From: JAFALK01 sp042701975
Lineage (GTDB): Bacteria > Pseudomonadota > Gammaproteobacteria > Burkholderiales > Burkholderiaceae_C
DNA: 64,000 nucleotides
Direction of reading: 5' to 3'
Assembly: GCA_042701975.1 (NCBI GenBank)
Contig: CP170561.1
Location: 2,294,001 to 2,358,000 of the forward strand
The notes beneath the pieces are model-generated. The model was not told the origin of the DNA. It saw nothing but the letters and a program-made list of their open reading frames with translations, and made no database searches. A program made the position numbers and the translations under genes. Shown piece after piece: positions 16,711 to 25,425 of the stretch. Each line of letters opens with the position of its first letter. The first letter of the stretch is position 1.

Positions 16711-17013
16711 ATGCCCATCTACGCCTACGCCTGCAGCGCCTGCGGCCACGCCAAGGACGTGCTGCAGAAGCTCTCCGATGCGCCGCTGAGCACCTGCCCG
16801 GCCTGCGGGGCGGAATTCTTCTCCAAGCAGATCACCGCCGCCGGCTTCCAGCTCAAGGGCTCGGGCTGGTATGCCACCGACTTCAAGGGTGGCGGCGCCA
16901 GCGCGCCCAGCGCAGCTACCGCACCGGCTGCAGCTGCGTCGACGGACGCTCCGGCCGCTGCTCCGGCCCCCGCCCCGGCTGCCCACACCTGCAGCAGTTC
17001 CTGCTCCCACTGA
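16711..17013 (+). CDS. FmdB-type zinc ribbon protein
   Basis: This is a 100-residue cytoplasmic protein with two CxxC knuckles: CSACG (8-12) and CPACG (29-33). They form the zinc ribbon of the FmdB/CxxC_CxxC_SSSS regulatory family. The rest is a low-complexity Ala/Pro stretch (about 56-90) ending TCSSSCSH. The role of these proteins is not established. It is followed after 16 bp by the DUF502 gene and then aspS, a gene order common in Burkholderiales. Confidence 0.88.
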   Translation: MPIYAYACSACGHAKDVLQKLSDAPLSTCPACGAEFFSKQITAAGFQLKGSGWYATDFKGGGASAPSAATAPAAAASTDAPAAAPAPAPAAHTCSSSCSH

Positions 17014-17029
17014 GGCATCGCCTGAGCCC

Positions 17030-17698
17030 ATGCGCAAATACCTGATCACCGGCCTGCTCGTCTGGCTTCCGCTCGCCATCACCGTCTGGGTGCTGCTGTG
17101 GGTGCTGGGCATCATCAGCGGCGTGTTTGGCTCGGTGATCTCGGGCCTGCAGGCCGTGTTGCCGCCGGCCGCCGACGCATGGCTGGAAAGCCTGCGCCAC
17201 GTGCCGGGCCTCGGGCTCGTGATCCTGGGCACCGCCGTGCTGCTCACGGGCATGTTCGCCGCCAACATGTTCGGCCAGTGGTGGCTGCGCCAGTGGAACC
17301 GTCTGCTGGGCCACATCCCCATCGTCAAGAACATCTACAGCTCGGTCAAGCAAGTCTCCGACACGCTGTTCTCGAGCAGCGGCAACGCGTTCCGCGAAGC
17401 CGTGCTGGTGCAGTACCCGCACCAAGGTTCATGGACCATCGCCTTCGTCACCGGCCAGCCCGGCGGCGAGGTGGCCGATGCGCTGGGCGCGGAGGAGCAC
17501 GTCAGCGTCTACGTGCCCACCACGCCGAACCCGACCTCGGGCTTCTTCCTGATGATGCCGCGCGCCAGCGTGCGGCCGCTGGCGATGAGCGTGGACGCTG
17601 CGCTCAAGCACATCATCTCGATGGGCGTGGTGCCGCCTGAAGTGCCTTCCGCTGCTTCGGCTGAAACAAATATCGCGGCGAATAATCAGCCGGGCTGA
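17030..17698 (+). CDS. DUF502 family inner-membrane protein
   Basis: The 222-residue protein has two strong N-terminal transmembrane helices, roughly 5-35 and 60-85, and a soluble C-terminal domain. It matches the DUF502 family by its MRKYLITGLLVWLPLAITVWV start, the IPIVKNIYSSVKQVSDTL core and TPNPTSGFFLMMPR. No function is established. The ATG at 17030 is chosen because the conserved family start is there; the frame is open upstream only as a shadow of fmdB. It is probably co-transcribed with fmdB and aspS. Confidence 0.9.
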   Translation: MRKYLITGLLVWLPLAITVWVLLWVLGIISGVFGSVISGLQAVLPPAADAWLESLRHVPGLGLVILGTAVLLTGMFAANMFGQWWLRQWNRLLGHIPIVKNIYSSVKQVSDTLFSSSGNAFREAVLVQYPHQGSWTIAFVTGQPGGEVADALGAEEHVSVYVPTTPNPTSGFFLMMPRASVRPLAMSVDAALKHIISMGVVPPEVPSAASAETNIAANNQPG

Positions 17699-17803
17699 GT
17701 GCCCCGGCAAGCGCTCAGCCCGTCATCCGCGAGAGCCACGAAGACACCCTCCGCCGCGCAAGGTTTGAGCGCGGCCCCGAACAAGATCCCTGGAGTTGAA
17801 ATC

Positions 17804-19606
17804 ATGCGAACCTGCTATGCCGGCCAAGTCAGCGAGAAGCTGCTCGACCAGACCGTGACCCTGATGGGCTGGGCCCATCGCCGCCGCGACCATGGCGGCG
17901 TCATCTTCATCGACCTGCGCGATCGCGAAGGCGTCGTCCAGGTCGTCTGCGACCCGGATCGCGCCGACATGTTCGCCATCGCGTCCGACGTCCGCAACGA
18001 GTTCTGCCTGAAGATCGTCGGCAAAGTGCGCGCCCGTCCGGCCGGCACCGACAACGCCAACCTCGTCAGCGGCAAGGTCGAGGTGCTGTGCCACGAGATC
18101 GAGGTGCTGAACCCCTCCGTCACGCCCCCGTTCCAGCTCGACGACGAGAACCTCTCGGAGACGACCCGCCTCACGCACCGCGTGCTGGACCTGCGCCGCC
18201 CGTACATGCAGAACAACCTGATGCTGCGCTACCGCGTGGCGATGGAAGTGCGCAAGTACCTGGACGAGCACGGCTTCGTCGACATCGAGACCCCGATGCT
18301 GACCAAGAGCACGCCCGAAGGCGCGCGCGACTACCTGGTGCCTTCGCGCGTCCACGACGGCATGTTCTTCGCGCTGCCGCAGTCGCCCCAGCTCTTCAAG
18401 CAACTCTTGATGGTGGCCGGCTTCGACCGCTACTACCAGATCACCAAGTGCTTCCGAGACGAAGACCTGCGCGCTGACCGCCAGCCCGAATTCACCCAGA
18501 TCGATATCGAGACCTCGTTCCTCACGGAAGAAGAGATCCGCTCAATGTTCGAGGGCATGATCCGCCACGTCTTCATGAAGGCGCTGAACGTGGACCTGGG
18601 CGAGTATCCGGTGATGAAGTACTCCGAAGCCATGCACCGCTTCGGCTCGGACAAGCCCGACCTGCGCGTCAAGCTCGAGTTCACCGAGCTGACCGACGTG
18701 ATGGGCGATGTCGACTTCAAGGTCTTCTCGACCCCCGCCACCACCAAGGGTGGCCGCGTTGTGGCGCTGAATGTGCCCGGCGGCGCGCAGATGAGCCGCG
18801 GCGAGATCGACGCTTACACCGAGTTTGTCAAGATCTACGGTGCCAAGGGCCTCGCCTGGATCAAGGTCAACGAAGCCGCCAAGGGCCGCGAAGGCCTGCA
18901 GTCGCCGATCGTCAAGAACCTGCACGATGCAGCGATTGCCGAGATCCTCAAGCGCACCGGCGCCAAGGACGGCGACCTGATCTTCTTCGGCGCCGACAAG
19001 GCCAAGGTCGTCAACGATGCCATCGGTGGCCTGCGCCTGAAGGTCGGTCACAGCGATTTCGGCAAGTCCACGGGCCTGTTCAACGACGTCTGGGCGCCGC
19101 TGTGGGTCGTCGACTTCCCGATGTTCGAGGAAGACGAGGAGAACAAGCGCTGGTCCGCCGTTCACCATCCGTTCACCGCTCCGAAGGACGGCCACGAGGA
19201 CCTGATGACGACGAGCCCCGGCGACTGCATCGCCAAGGCCTACGACATGGTCCTCAACGGCTGGGAACTCGGTGGTGGTTCGGTGCGTATCCACCGTGCC
19301 GACGTGCAGGCCAAGGTCTTCGAGGCCCTCAACATCTCGCCCGAAGAGCAGAAGGTCAAGTTCGGCTTCTTGCTGGACGCCCTGCAGTACGGCGCGCCCC
19401 CGCATGGTGGCCTGGCTTTCGGGCTTGACCGCATCGTCACGATGATGACCAAGGCCGAGTCCATCCGCGACGTGATCGCCTTCCCGAAGACTCAGCGCGC
19501 CCAGTGCCTGCTGACCGGCGCTCCGAGCTTTGTCGACGAGAAGCAGCTGCGCGAGCTGCACATCCGCCTGCGCAACTCGGCGGTTGCCGGCGGCAACGCA
19601 GCCTGA
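17804..19606 (+). CDS. aspS: Aspartyl-tRNA synthetase
   Basis: This class II synthetase charges tRNA-Asp with aspartate. The 600-residue protein has the N-terminal OB-fold anticodon-binding domain (GWAHRRRDHGGVIFIDLRDREG), motif 2 (CFRDEDLRADRQPEFTQID), the bacterial insertion domain and motif 3 (GGLAFGLDRIV). The ATG at 17804 has GGAG upstream at good spacing; the frame upstream to 17699 is unlikely to be translated. A strong hairpin terminator follows at 19640. Confidence 0.97.
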   Translation: MRTCYAGQVSEKLLDQTVTLMGWAHRRRDHGGVIFIDLRDREGVVQVVCDPDRADMFAIASDVRNEFCLKIVGKVRARPAGTDNANLVSGKVEVLCHEIEVLNPSVTPPFQLDDENLSETTRLTHRVLDLRRPYMQNNLMLRYRVAMEVRKYLDEHGFVDIETPMLTKSTPEGARDYLVPSRVHDGMFFALPQSPQLFKQLLMVAGFDRYYQITKCFRDEDLRADRQPEFTQIDIETSFLTEEEIRSMFEGMIRHVFMKALNVDLGEYPVMKYSEAMHRFGSDKPDLRVKLEFTELTDVMGDVDFKVFSTPATTKGGRVVALNVPGGAQMSRGEIDAYTEFVKIYGAKGLAWIKVNEAAKGREGLQSPIVKNLHDAAIAEILKRTGAKDGDLIFFGADKAKVVNDAIGGLRLKVGHSDFGKSTGLFNDVWAPLWVVDFPMFEEDEENKRWSAVHHPFTAPKDGHEDLMTTSPGDCIAKAYDMVLNGWELGGGSVRIHRADVQAKVFEALNISPEEQKVKFGFLLDALQYGAPPHGGLAFGLDRIVTMMTKAESIRDVIAFPKTQRAQCLLTGAPSFVDEKQLRELHIRLRNSAVAGGNAA

Positions 19607-19639
19607 GGGTGACCTGACGCTCAGGCAGAGCGTTGGCCG

Positions 19640-19672
19640 GAAAGGGCGCCTTCGTGGCGCCCTTTCCTTTTT
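19640..19672 (+). terminator. Rho-independent terminator after aspS
   Basis: A perfect 11-bp stem GAAAGGGCGCC/GGCGCCCTTTC with loop TTCGT is followed by CTTTTT. It ends the fmdB-DUF502-aspS transcript and isolates the oxidoreductase genes downstream. Confidence 0.95.
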
Positions 19673-19764
19673 GTGCCGTTTCTTTGCCTAATAGTCCGGC
19701 GCGTCTTGCTTGGCCGGCCGCACGGCGCGAGACTTGCTCCTTCCAAATCTGAGGGGCAGCACAA

Positions 19765-20232
19765 ATGGTCGAGTTCGAACTCAACGGCAAGGCCGTTTCA
19801 GTCGATGTGGATGGTGAGCAGCCGCTGCTGTGGACGCTGCGCGAGAACCTCGCGCTGACGGGCACGAAATTCGGCTGCGGCATGGCACTGTGTGGCGCCT
19901 GCACGGTCCACGTGGACGGCCAGGCCACGCGCTCCTGCATCACGCCGGTCGGCAGCGTGGCGGGCAAGAAGATCACCACCATCGAAGGCATCGGCGCCAG
20001 CCGCGTCGGCAAGGCTGCGCAGGTCGCCTGGCTGGAGGTGGACGTGCCGCAATGCGGCTACTGTCAAAGCGGCCAGATCATGAGCGCCTGCTCGCTCCTG
20101 GCTACCAAGAAGAAGCCCAGCGACGCCGACATCGACGCCGCCATGGCCGGCAACATCTGCCGCTGCGGCACCTACAACCAGATCCGCGCGGCCATCCACA
20201 CCGCCGCCGATCAACTCGCCAAGGGAGGCTGA
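19765..20232 (+). CDS. iorA: (2Fe-2S)-binding subunit of an IorAB-type molybdenum oxidoreductase
   Basis: The 155-residue protein has the plant-ferredoxin cluster CGMALCGAC plus Cys58 (Cys38, 43, 46, 58) and the xanthine-dehydrogenase-type second cluster CGYC...CRC (Cys97, 100, 132, 134). It passes electrons from the molybdenum subunit encoded immediately downstream. Isoquinoline 1-oxidoreductase alpha subunits match in length and layout, but so do small subunits of aldehyde dehydrogenases of this class. The gene starts 92 bp after the aspS terminator and ends 2 bp before the large subunit, so the pair has its own promoter. The substrate is not known. Confidence 0.9.
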   Translation: MVEFELNGKAVSVDVDGEQPLLWTLRENLALTGTKFGCGMALCGACTVHVDGQATRSCITPVGSVAGKKITTIEGIGASRVGKAAQVAWLEVDVPQCGYCQSGQIMSACSLLATKKKPSDADIDAAMAGNICRCGTYNQIRAAIHTAADQLAKGG

Positions 20233-20234
20233 TC

Positions 20235-22370
20235 ATGCAAGCCACCCGCCGCGAACTTCTGAAGGCCAGCGCCTCGGCCCTGGTCATCGGCTTTGCCCTG
20301 CCGCTGCCCGCGCGCCGTGCGATGGCGGCTGCGTCGAGCACCGCAGCCTTCACTCCAAGTGCCTGGCTGCGCATCACGCCAGACAATCTCGTCACCGTCA
20401 TCTGTGGCTCATCCGAGATGGGGCAGGGCGTGCTCACCGCCATCCCCATGCTTGTCGCCGAAGAGCTCGATGCCGACTGGGGCAAGGTCCGCGTGGAACA
20501 GGCGCCCGCCAGCGCCGTCTACAACAACCCCGCCTTCGGCATGCAGGGCACGGGTGGCAGCAGCACGGTGCGCGCCCACTGGATGCCGCTGCGGCAAGCC
20601 GGCGCTGCGGCGCGAGAGATGCTCGTCGCCGCCGCTGCCACCGAATGGAAGCTGCAGCCCGATCAGCTGCGCACCGAAGCCGGCCGCGTGATCGCGCCGG
20701 ATGGCCGCAGCAAGGCCTACGGTGAACTTGTCGGTGCCGCGTCCGGCCTCACGCCGCCCGCCAAGCCCAGGCTCAAGGATCCGAAAGCCTTCAAGATCCT
20801 CGGCAAGCCCACCAAGCGCCTGGACAGCGCCGCCAAGGTCAACGGCACGGCCCAGTTCGGCATCGATGCTCAAGTGCCCGGCATGCTCGTGGCCGTGATG
20901 GCTCGCGCCCCGCTGCCCGGCGTCAAGGCCAAGAGCTTCGACGCCGCCAAGGCCAAGGCTGTGAAGGGCGTGGTCGACGTGATCGACACCAAGAGCGGCG
21001 TGGCGGTGCTGGCCAACGGCTACTGGGCCGCCAAGAAGGGCCGCGAAGCACTCGATGTGCAATGGGACTTCGGCAATAACGGCGATAAGGCCGGCTTCAA
21101 CACCGCCAAGCTTGCCGCGATGATGGGCGACGGCGTCAAGAACGCCAAGGCCGTGGCCAAGAAGGCGGGCCAGCCGGATGCGGTGCTGCCTGCGGGCGCT
21201 AAGAAGATCGAGGCCAGCTACGAGACGCCCTATCTGGCCCACGCCTGCATGGAGCCGATGAATTGCACGGCCTGGGTGCAGGGCGAGAAGGTCACCATCT
21301 GGGCCGGCACGCAGGCGCAAGGCCCGGTGCAGATGACGCTGGCGCAGATCGCTGGCGTCAAGCCCGAGAACATCACCATCAACACCGCCATGCTCGGCGG
21401 CGGCTTCGGTCGGCGTTTTGCCCCCGACTTCACGGCCGATGCCACCGAGCTTTCCAAGCGCAGCGGCAAGCCCGTCAAGCTGATCTACAGCCGCGAGGAC
21501 GACATGGCCGCCGGCTTCTATCGCCCGCCAGCCATGGGCCACTTCACCGGCGCCGTGAGCAAGGACGGCAAGCCGCTGCTGTTCCAGGCCGCCGTGTCCG
21601 GCCCGGCGCTCGGCGAAGACACCGGCTTCGGTAAGCTGCCCGAAAGCGGCGTGGACGAGGAAGCCGTGACCGGCATCGCCGACCATGCCTACGAGATCCC
21701 CAACCAGCTCGTGACCTACGGCCGCGTCGAACCGCCGCCGCAGGTCTGGTTCTGGCGCTCGGTCGGCCATTCGAGCAACAGCTTCTTCACCGAGAGCTTC
21801 ATCGACGAGATGGCCCACGCTGCCGGCAAGGACCCGCTGGCTTTCCGCCGCGCCATGCTCAAGGACAAGCGCCAGCTCGGTGTGCTGGAACTGGCCGCCG
21901 CCAAGGCCGGCTGGGGCAAGCGCAAGCTGCCCGCCGGGCATGCGCTGGGCATCGCCGTGGCGTCCAGTTTCGGCAGCCATGTGGCCGAAGTGGCCGAGGT
22001 CTCGGTTGGCAAGGACGGCACGCCCAAGGTCCATCAGGTCTGGGCCGCGGTGGACTGTGGCCTGACCGCCAACCCGCTGACCATTGCGCGCCAGATCGAA
22101 AGCAGCATCTGCTACGCGCTCTCCGCCGCGCTGTATGGCCGCATCAGCTATGAGGCGGGCCGCGTGCAGCAGAGCAATTTCCACGACTACGGCGTGGTGC
22201 GCATGCCCGAGATGCCCAAGGTCGAAGTGCACATTGTTCAGAGCAGCGAGCCGCCGGGCGGCATCGGCGAGCCCGGCACGCCACCGCTGGCGCCCGCCGT
22301 GTGCAACGCGATCTTCAAGGCCACCGGAAAACGGGTCCGAAAGCTGCCGATCGACCTGGCTTCGGCCTGA
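20235..22370 (+). CDS. iorB: Molybdopterin-binding large subunit, isoquinoline 1-oxidoreductase beta-like
   Basis: The 711-residue protein starts with a Tat signal (TRRELLKASASALVIGFALPLPA by position 4-26), so it probably acts in the periplasm with IorA carried along. The molybdenum cofactor region shows GGGFGRRF and the active-site Glu (about 679) in GGIGEPGTPP. This is the single-chain, Tat-exported layout of the isoquinoline/aldehyde oxidoreductase group, which lacks a FAD subunit. AAGGGAGG precedes the ATG at 20235. No XdhC-type maturation gene or cytochrome partner is adjacent. It could oxidise aldehydes or N-heterocycles; the sequence does not decide. Confidence 0.88.
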   Translation: MQATRRELLKASASALVIGFALPLPARRAMAAASSTAAFTPSAWLRITPDNLVTVICGSSEMGQGVLTAIPMLVAEELDADWGKVRVEQAPASAVYNNPAFGMQGTGGSSTVRAHWMPLRQAGAAAREMLVAAAATEWKLQPDQLRTEAGRVIAPDGRSKAYGELVGAASGLTPPAKPRLKDPKAFKILGKPTKRLDSAAKVNGTAQFGIDAQVPGMLVAVMARAPLPGVKAKSFDAAKAKAVKGVVDVIDTKSGVAVLANGYWAAKKGREALDVQWDFGNNGDKAGFNTAKLAAMMGDGVKNAKAVAKKAGQPDAVLPAGAKKIEASYETPYLAHACMEPMNCTAWVQGEKVTIWAGTQAQGPVQMTLAQIAGVKPENITINTAMLGGGFGRRFAPDFTADATELSKRSGKPVKLIYSREDDMAAGFYRPPAMGHFTGAVSKDGKPLLFQAAVSGPALGEDTGFGKLPESGVDEEAVTGIADHAYEIPNQLVTYGRVEPPPQVWFWRSVGHSSNSFFTESFIDEMAHAAGKDPLAFRRAMLKDKRQLGVLELAAAKAGWGKRKLPAGHALGIAVASSFGSHVAEVAEVSVGKDGTPKVHQVWAAVDCGLTANPLTIARQIESSICYALSAALYGRISYEAGRVQQSNFHDYGVVRMPEMPKVEVHIVQSSEPPGGIGEPGTPPLAPAVCNAIFKATGKRVRKLPIDLASA

Positions 22371-22482
22371 AATCAAGCGTCCGAAGGGCGCAATCCAACC
22401 GCTTGAATGGGCGGTCAGCGATGCGCCCGGATCCGCTGAACCATTGAGTCAGGTCCGATTCGTTTCAACAAGCCATCGAAGA

Positions 22483-22514
22483 AGCCCCTGGCGCCCGCGC
22501 GCCAGGGGCTTTTT
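22483..22514 (+). terminator. Rho-independent terminator after iorB
   Basis: A perfect 12-bp stem AGCCCCTGGCGC/GCGCCAGGGGCT with loop CCGC is followed by TTTT. It lies 112 bp after the iorB stop and ends 8 bp before the next start codon, so the TPR gene downstream either has a leaderless promoter inside this stretch or depends on read-through. Confidence 0.93.
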
Positions 22515-22521
22515 GCTCGCT

Positions 22522-24171
22522 ATGCTTGAGCCCGTGAACGCCCGAAACAAGATCCACGAGCTGCCGAGCGCTGAACAGCTGGCTGCCACGACTGCCGCAG
22601 AAAACGCCCGCTGGGAGCGCGTCGTCATGCGCCGACCCGGCCTGGCGCTGACCCGCCTGCTGCGCATCGTCATGCGCCGCGAGGAAGGCCCGGCCACGCG
22701 CCGCGCCCTGCTGGGCGTGTTCTTCGTGCTGGAACGCTGGGGCCGTGCCACCGAGCTGCAGAGTGATCTGGAAGGCGCCCTGGCCCAAGCGCGGCAGAAG
22801 AAGGAATTCGAGGACGCGGCCGAGCTCTCCGAAGCCCTGGCCCGCTTGCACTACCAGCGCGGCGACTATGCCCAGGCCTGCATCGCCTGGAGCGAGGCGC
22901 TCGACTGGGCCAGCGACGAATCGCGCGTGGCCTGCGCCGCCCGCGTGGGTATCGCCCACCTCTGCTACGCCCTGGGCGAATGGGCGCGCGGCGGCCGCGT
23001 GGTGGATCAGGCCGAGCTGCACTACCCCGGCCTCAAGGACGACGCCTACCTGCGCGCCAAGATCGCCCTGAACCGCGCCGCTACGCTGCGGATCACGCAG
23101 GGCCCCTACGCCGCGCTGCCGGCGCTGCGCGAGGCGCTCTCCGCCGCCCAGACCGCCGGCCACCGCGACTACCAGGCCGAAGCCATCTGGCACCACGCCA
23201 AGTGCGCGCGTGACAGCGGCGAGCAGGTGCTGTCTGAGCAGCTCGCCAATCAATCGCTGCGCTTGGCCAAGGCTTGCGGCTACCGCTGGCTGCAGGGCCA
23301 GGCCGCGCTGCTGTTGTCCGAACTGCACGCCGACGACGCCGCGCTCGACTGGGCCGGCCAGGCCATGACGATCGCCGAATCCCTGCAATCGCGCTCGCTG
23401 CAGGCGGCCGTGCACGCCCGCCTGGCCGACCTGATGCGCGAACGCGGCGAGCTCGGCCCCTCCTGGCACCACCAGCAGCAGCGCCAGCGCCTGGAAGCCA
23501 CGCTCGACCAGGGCCAAGTGCCCGCGCGCCTGGAAGCCCTGGCCCGCTTCGACACCGATCCGCACGGCGCCGATGCCTTGCTGCTCGCCCTCGACAATGA
23601 AAGCTGGGTGCTCAGCCGCGACACCGACTTCGAAGCCGCCTGGTCCTCGCTGCGGCCCCGTCTGGTTGAAGCGTTAGGCCTCATCGATGCCCAGCTCTGG
23701 TGGGACCGCAGCCGCACCGGCTCCTACGCCTGTCTGCCCATGGGCCCGAGCCTGCCGGCCGAGCAACTCAAGAGCTACTTTGGCGGCCTGCCGCACCGCT
23801 TCTCCGAGCCGCCTTCGCGCTTTGAGCTCACGCTTACCCAAGGCGGCAAGCCCGCGGCCCTGCTGTGGCTGCTGCGCTCGCCGGGTGCCGTGTGGTCGCA
23901 TGCCGACTCGGTGCGCGCCCAGCGCCTTGCGGCCTTGATCGAAAAACTGCTGGAGCAGCTCGCCAGCGGCCAGGCCAGCCAGGCGCGATTGCAAGAAGCC
24001 CTGGGCGGCGCTGCCGAGCTGGTGGACGCCGCGCGCAAGCTGGTCAAGCGCCTGGGGGGGCGTGAGTTCACGCCCTCCGACCGCGAGGCCCTGCGCGACG
24101 AAGCGCAGTGGCTGCTGGACGGCGCGGCAAAGCTCGAGGCTTCTTGCTTGGCAATGATCCACAAGGCATGA
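22522..24171 (+). CDS. TPR-like helical-repeat protein of unknown function
   Basis: The 549-residue protein has no signal peptide or membrane segment. From about 60 to 340 it is a run of 34-residue-like helix pairs (for example ARLHYQRGDYAQACIAWSEAL and LNRAATLRITQGPYAALPALREAL). The C-terminal part, from about 360, is Leu-rich with a predicted coiled-coil tail. I do not recognise a catalytic domain, so a scaffold or regulator is likely. The ATG at 22522 is used because the frame upstream lies in the terminator and iorB. The stop overlaps the nudB start by ATGA, which couples it to nucleotide clean-up and lipid genes without explaining why. Confidence 0.6.
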   Translation: MLEPVNARNKIHELPSAEQLAATTAAENARWERVVMRRPGLALTRLLRIVMRREEGPATRRALLGVFFVLERWGRATELQSDLEGALAQARQKKEFEDAAELSEALARLHYQRGDYAQACIAWSEALDWASDESRVACAARVGIAHLCYALGEWARGGRVVDQAELHYPGLKDDAYLRAKIALNRAATLRITQGPYAALPALREALSAAQTAGHRDYQAEAIWHHAKCARDSGEQVLSEQLANQSLRLAKACGYRWLQGQAALLLSELHADDAALDWAGQAMTIAESLQSRSLQAAVHARLADLMRERGELGPSWHHQQQRQRLEATLDQGQVPARLEALARFDTDPHGADALLLALDNESWVLSRDTDFEAAWSSLRPRLVEALGLIDAQLWWDRSRTGSYACLPMGPSLPAEQLKSYFGGLPHRFSEPPSRFELTLTQGGKPAALLWLLRSPGAVWSHADSVRAQRLAALIEKLLEQLASGQASQARLQEALGGAAELVDAARKLVKRLGGREFTPSDREALRDEAQWLLDGAAKLEASCLAMIHKA

Positions 24172-24608
24172 GTTTGGCTTTCAAGATCCCGGAGTCCGTG
24201 CTCGTCGTCATCCACACGCCCGAGCTTGAAGTGCTGATGATCGAGCGCGCCGACAAACCCGGCTACTGGCAGTGCGTGACCGGCTCCAAGGATGCGCCGG
24301 ACGAGCCGCTGGAGACCACCGCGCGTCGCGAGGTGCTGGAAGAAACCGCAATATCCGGCGGCGTCCTACGCGACTGGCAACTCTCCAACGTTTACGAGAT
24401 CTACCCCGTCTGGCGACACCGTTATGCCCCAGGCGTGACCCACAACACCGAGCACGTCTTCGGCCTCACCGTGCCTGCGGGAACGCCTGTGACGCTCTCG
24501 CCGCGCGAGCACCTGCAATACCGTTGGTTGCCTTGGCGTGAAGCGGCCGACCTCTGCTTCTCGCCCTCGAATGCCGAGGCGGTTCTCCAACTTCCCCAAT
24601 TCGTGTAG
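24168..24608 (+). CDS. nudB: Dihydroneopterin triphosphate diphosphatase (Nudix)
   Basis: NudB removes pyrophosphate from dihydroneopterin triphosphate in folate synthesis; relatives also clean dATP. The 146-residue protein has the Nudix box G-x5-E-x7-REVLEET (residues about 38-60) and the family's KPGYWQCVTGS start to that loop. The ATG overlaps the upstream stop (ATGA), so translation is coupled to the TPR protein. The EEP phosphatase follows after 10 bp. Confidence 0.92.
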   Translation: MSLAFKIPESVLVVIHTPELEVLMIERADKPGYWQCVTGSKDAPDEPLETTARREVLEETAISGGVLRDWQLSNVYEIYPVWRHRYAPGVTHNTEHVFGLTVPAGTPVTLSPREHLQYRWLPWREAADLCFSPSNAEAVLQLPQFV

Positions 24609-24618
24609 CGTCAAGGGC

Positions 24619-25425
24619 ATGATCAAGCCCGCCTTTCGCAACACGATCCAGGGCCCACAGTCCAGCCTGCTCAGTCCGCACCTGCGGGTGGCCACCTACA
24701 ACATCCACAAGGGCGTGCGCGGCATGGGTCCGAACAAGCGGTTGGAGATCCACAACCTCGGGCTTGGCGTCGAGGCGCTCGATGCCGACGTGATCTTCCT
24801 GCAGGAGGTGCGCCGCTTTCACCATGGCGATGCGCGCACCTTTGACCACACCTGGTTCGGCTGGCCCGACCAGGAGCAGGCCGACTTTCTTGCGCCCGAG
24901 GGCTACGAGGTGGCCTATCGTTCCAACGCCTTCACCAAGGGCGGCGAGCACGGCAACGCGCTGCTCTCGCGCTGGCGCATCGGCGACATCGGCCACCACG
25001 ATGTTTCCGATCACCGCTTCGAGCAGCGCGGCCTGCTGCACGTGCCGATCGAATGGCACGGCGAAACGATCCACACCGTCTGCGCCCACCTGGGCCTGAT
25101 CCACTCCAGCCGCGTGCGCCAGGTCGAACGGCTCGGTGCCTTCATCGAATCCCATGTGCCGGCCGGCGCGCCGCTGGTGATCGCGGGCGACTTCAACGAC
25201 TGGGGCGAAAGGCTCGATGCGCCGATGCGCGGCCTCGGCCTGGAGCGCGCGCGTTCGCCTTCGGGCGCGCGCCACGCCACTTTTCCTTCGCGCCTGCCCT
25301 TCTTCACGCTGGACCGTATCTACACCCGCAAGCTGCGCTGCGTGAGCATGCAGGTGCCGCGCGGCCTGGCGTGGTCGCGCATGTCGGACCATCTGCCCCT
25401 CATCGCCGAGCTGGAACTTCACTGA
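24619..25425 (+). CDS. Endonuclease/exonuclease/phosphatase family protein
   Basis: The 268-residue protein shows the DNase I-like fold motifs VATYNIHKG, FLQEVRR, AGDFNDWGE and SDHLPLIAEL, which hold the metal and catalytic His/Asp residues. The family includes nucleases, phosphodiesterases and phospholipid phosphatases. In this position, 10 bp after nudB and overlapping clsB by one base, it resembles the YbhP partner of ClsB in Escherichia coli (ybhP-clsB), which suggests a link to phospholipid metabolism. Cytoplasmic, no signal peptide. Confidence 0.85.
   Translation: MIKPAFRNTIQGPQSSLLSPHLRVATYNIHKGVRGMGPNKRLEIHNLGLGVEALDADVIFLQEVRRFHHGDARTFDHTWFGWPDQEQADFLAPEGYEVAYRSNAFTKGGEHGNALLSRWRIGDIGHHDVSDHRFEQRGLLHVPIEWHGETIHTVCAHLGLIHSSRVRQVERLGAFIESHVPAGAPLVIAGDFNDWGERLDAPMRGLGLERARSPSGARHATFPSRLPFFTLDRIYTRKLRCVSMQVPRGLAWSRMSDHLPLIAELELH

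Noticed and set aside
20409..22376. 655-residue minus-strand open frame over iorB
   Set aside because: Shadow of the Mo-subunit gene.
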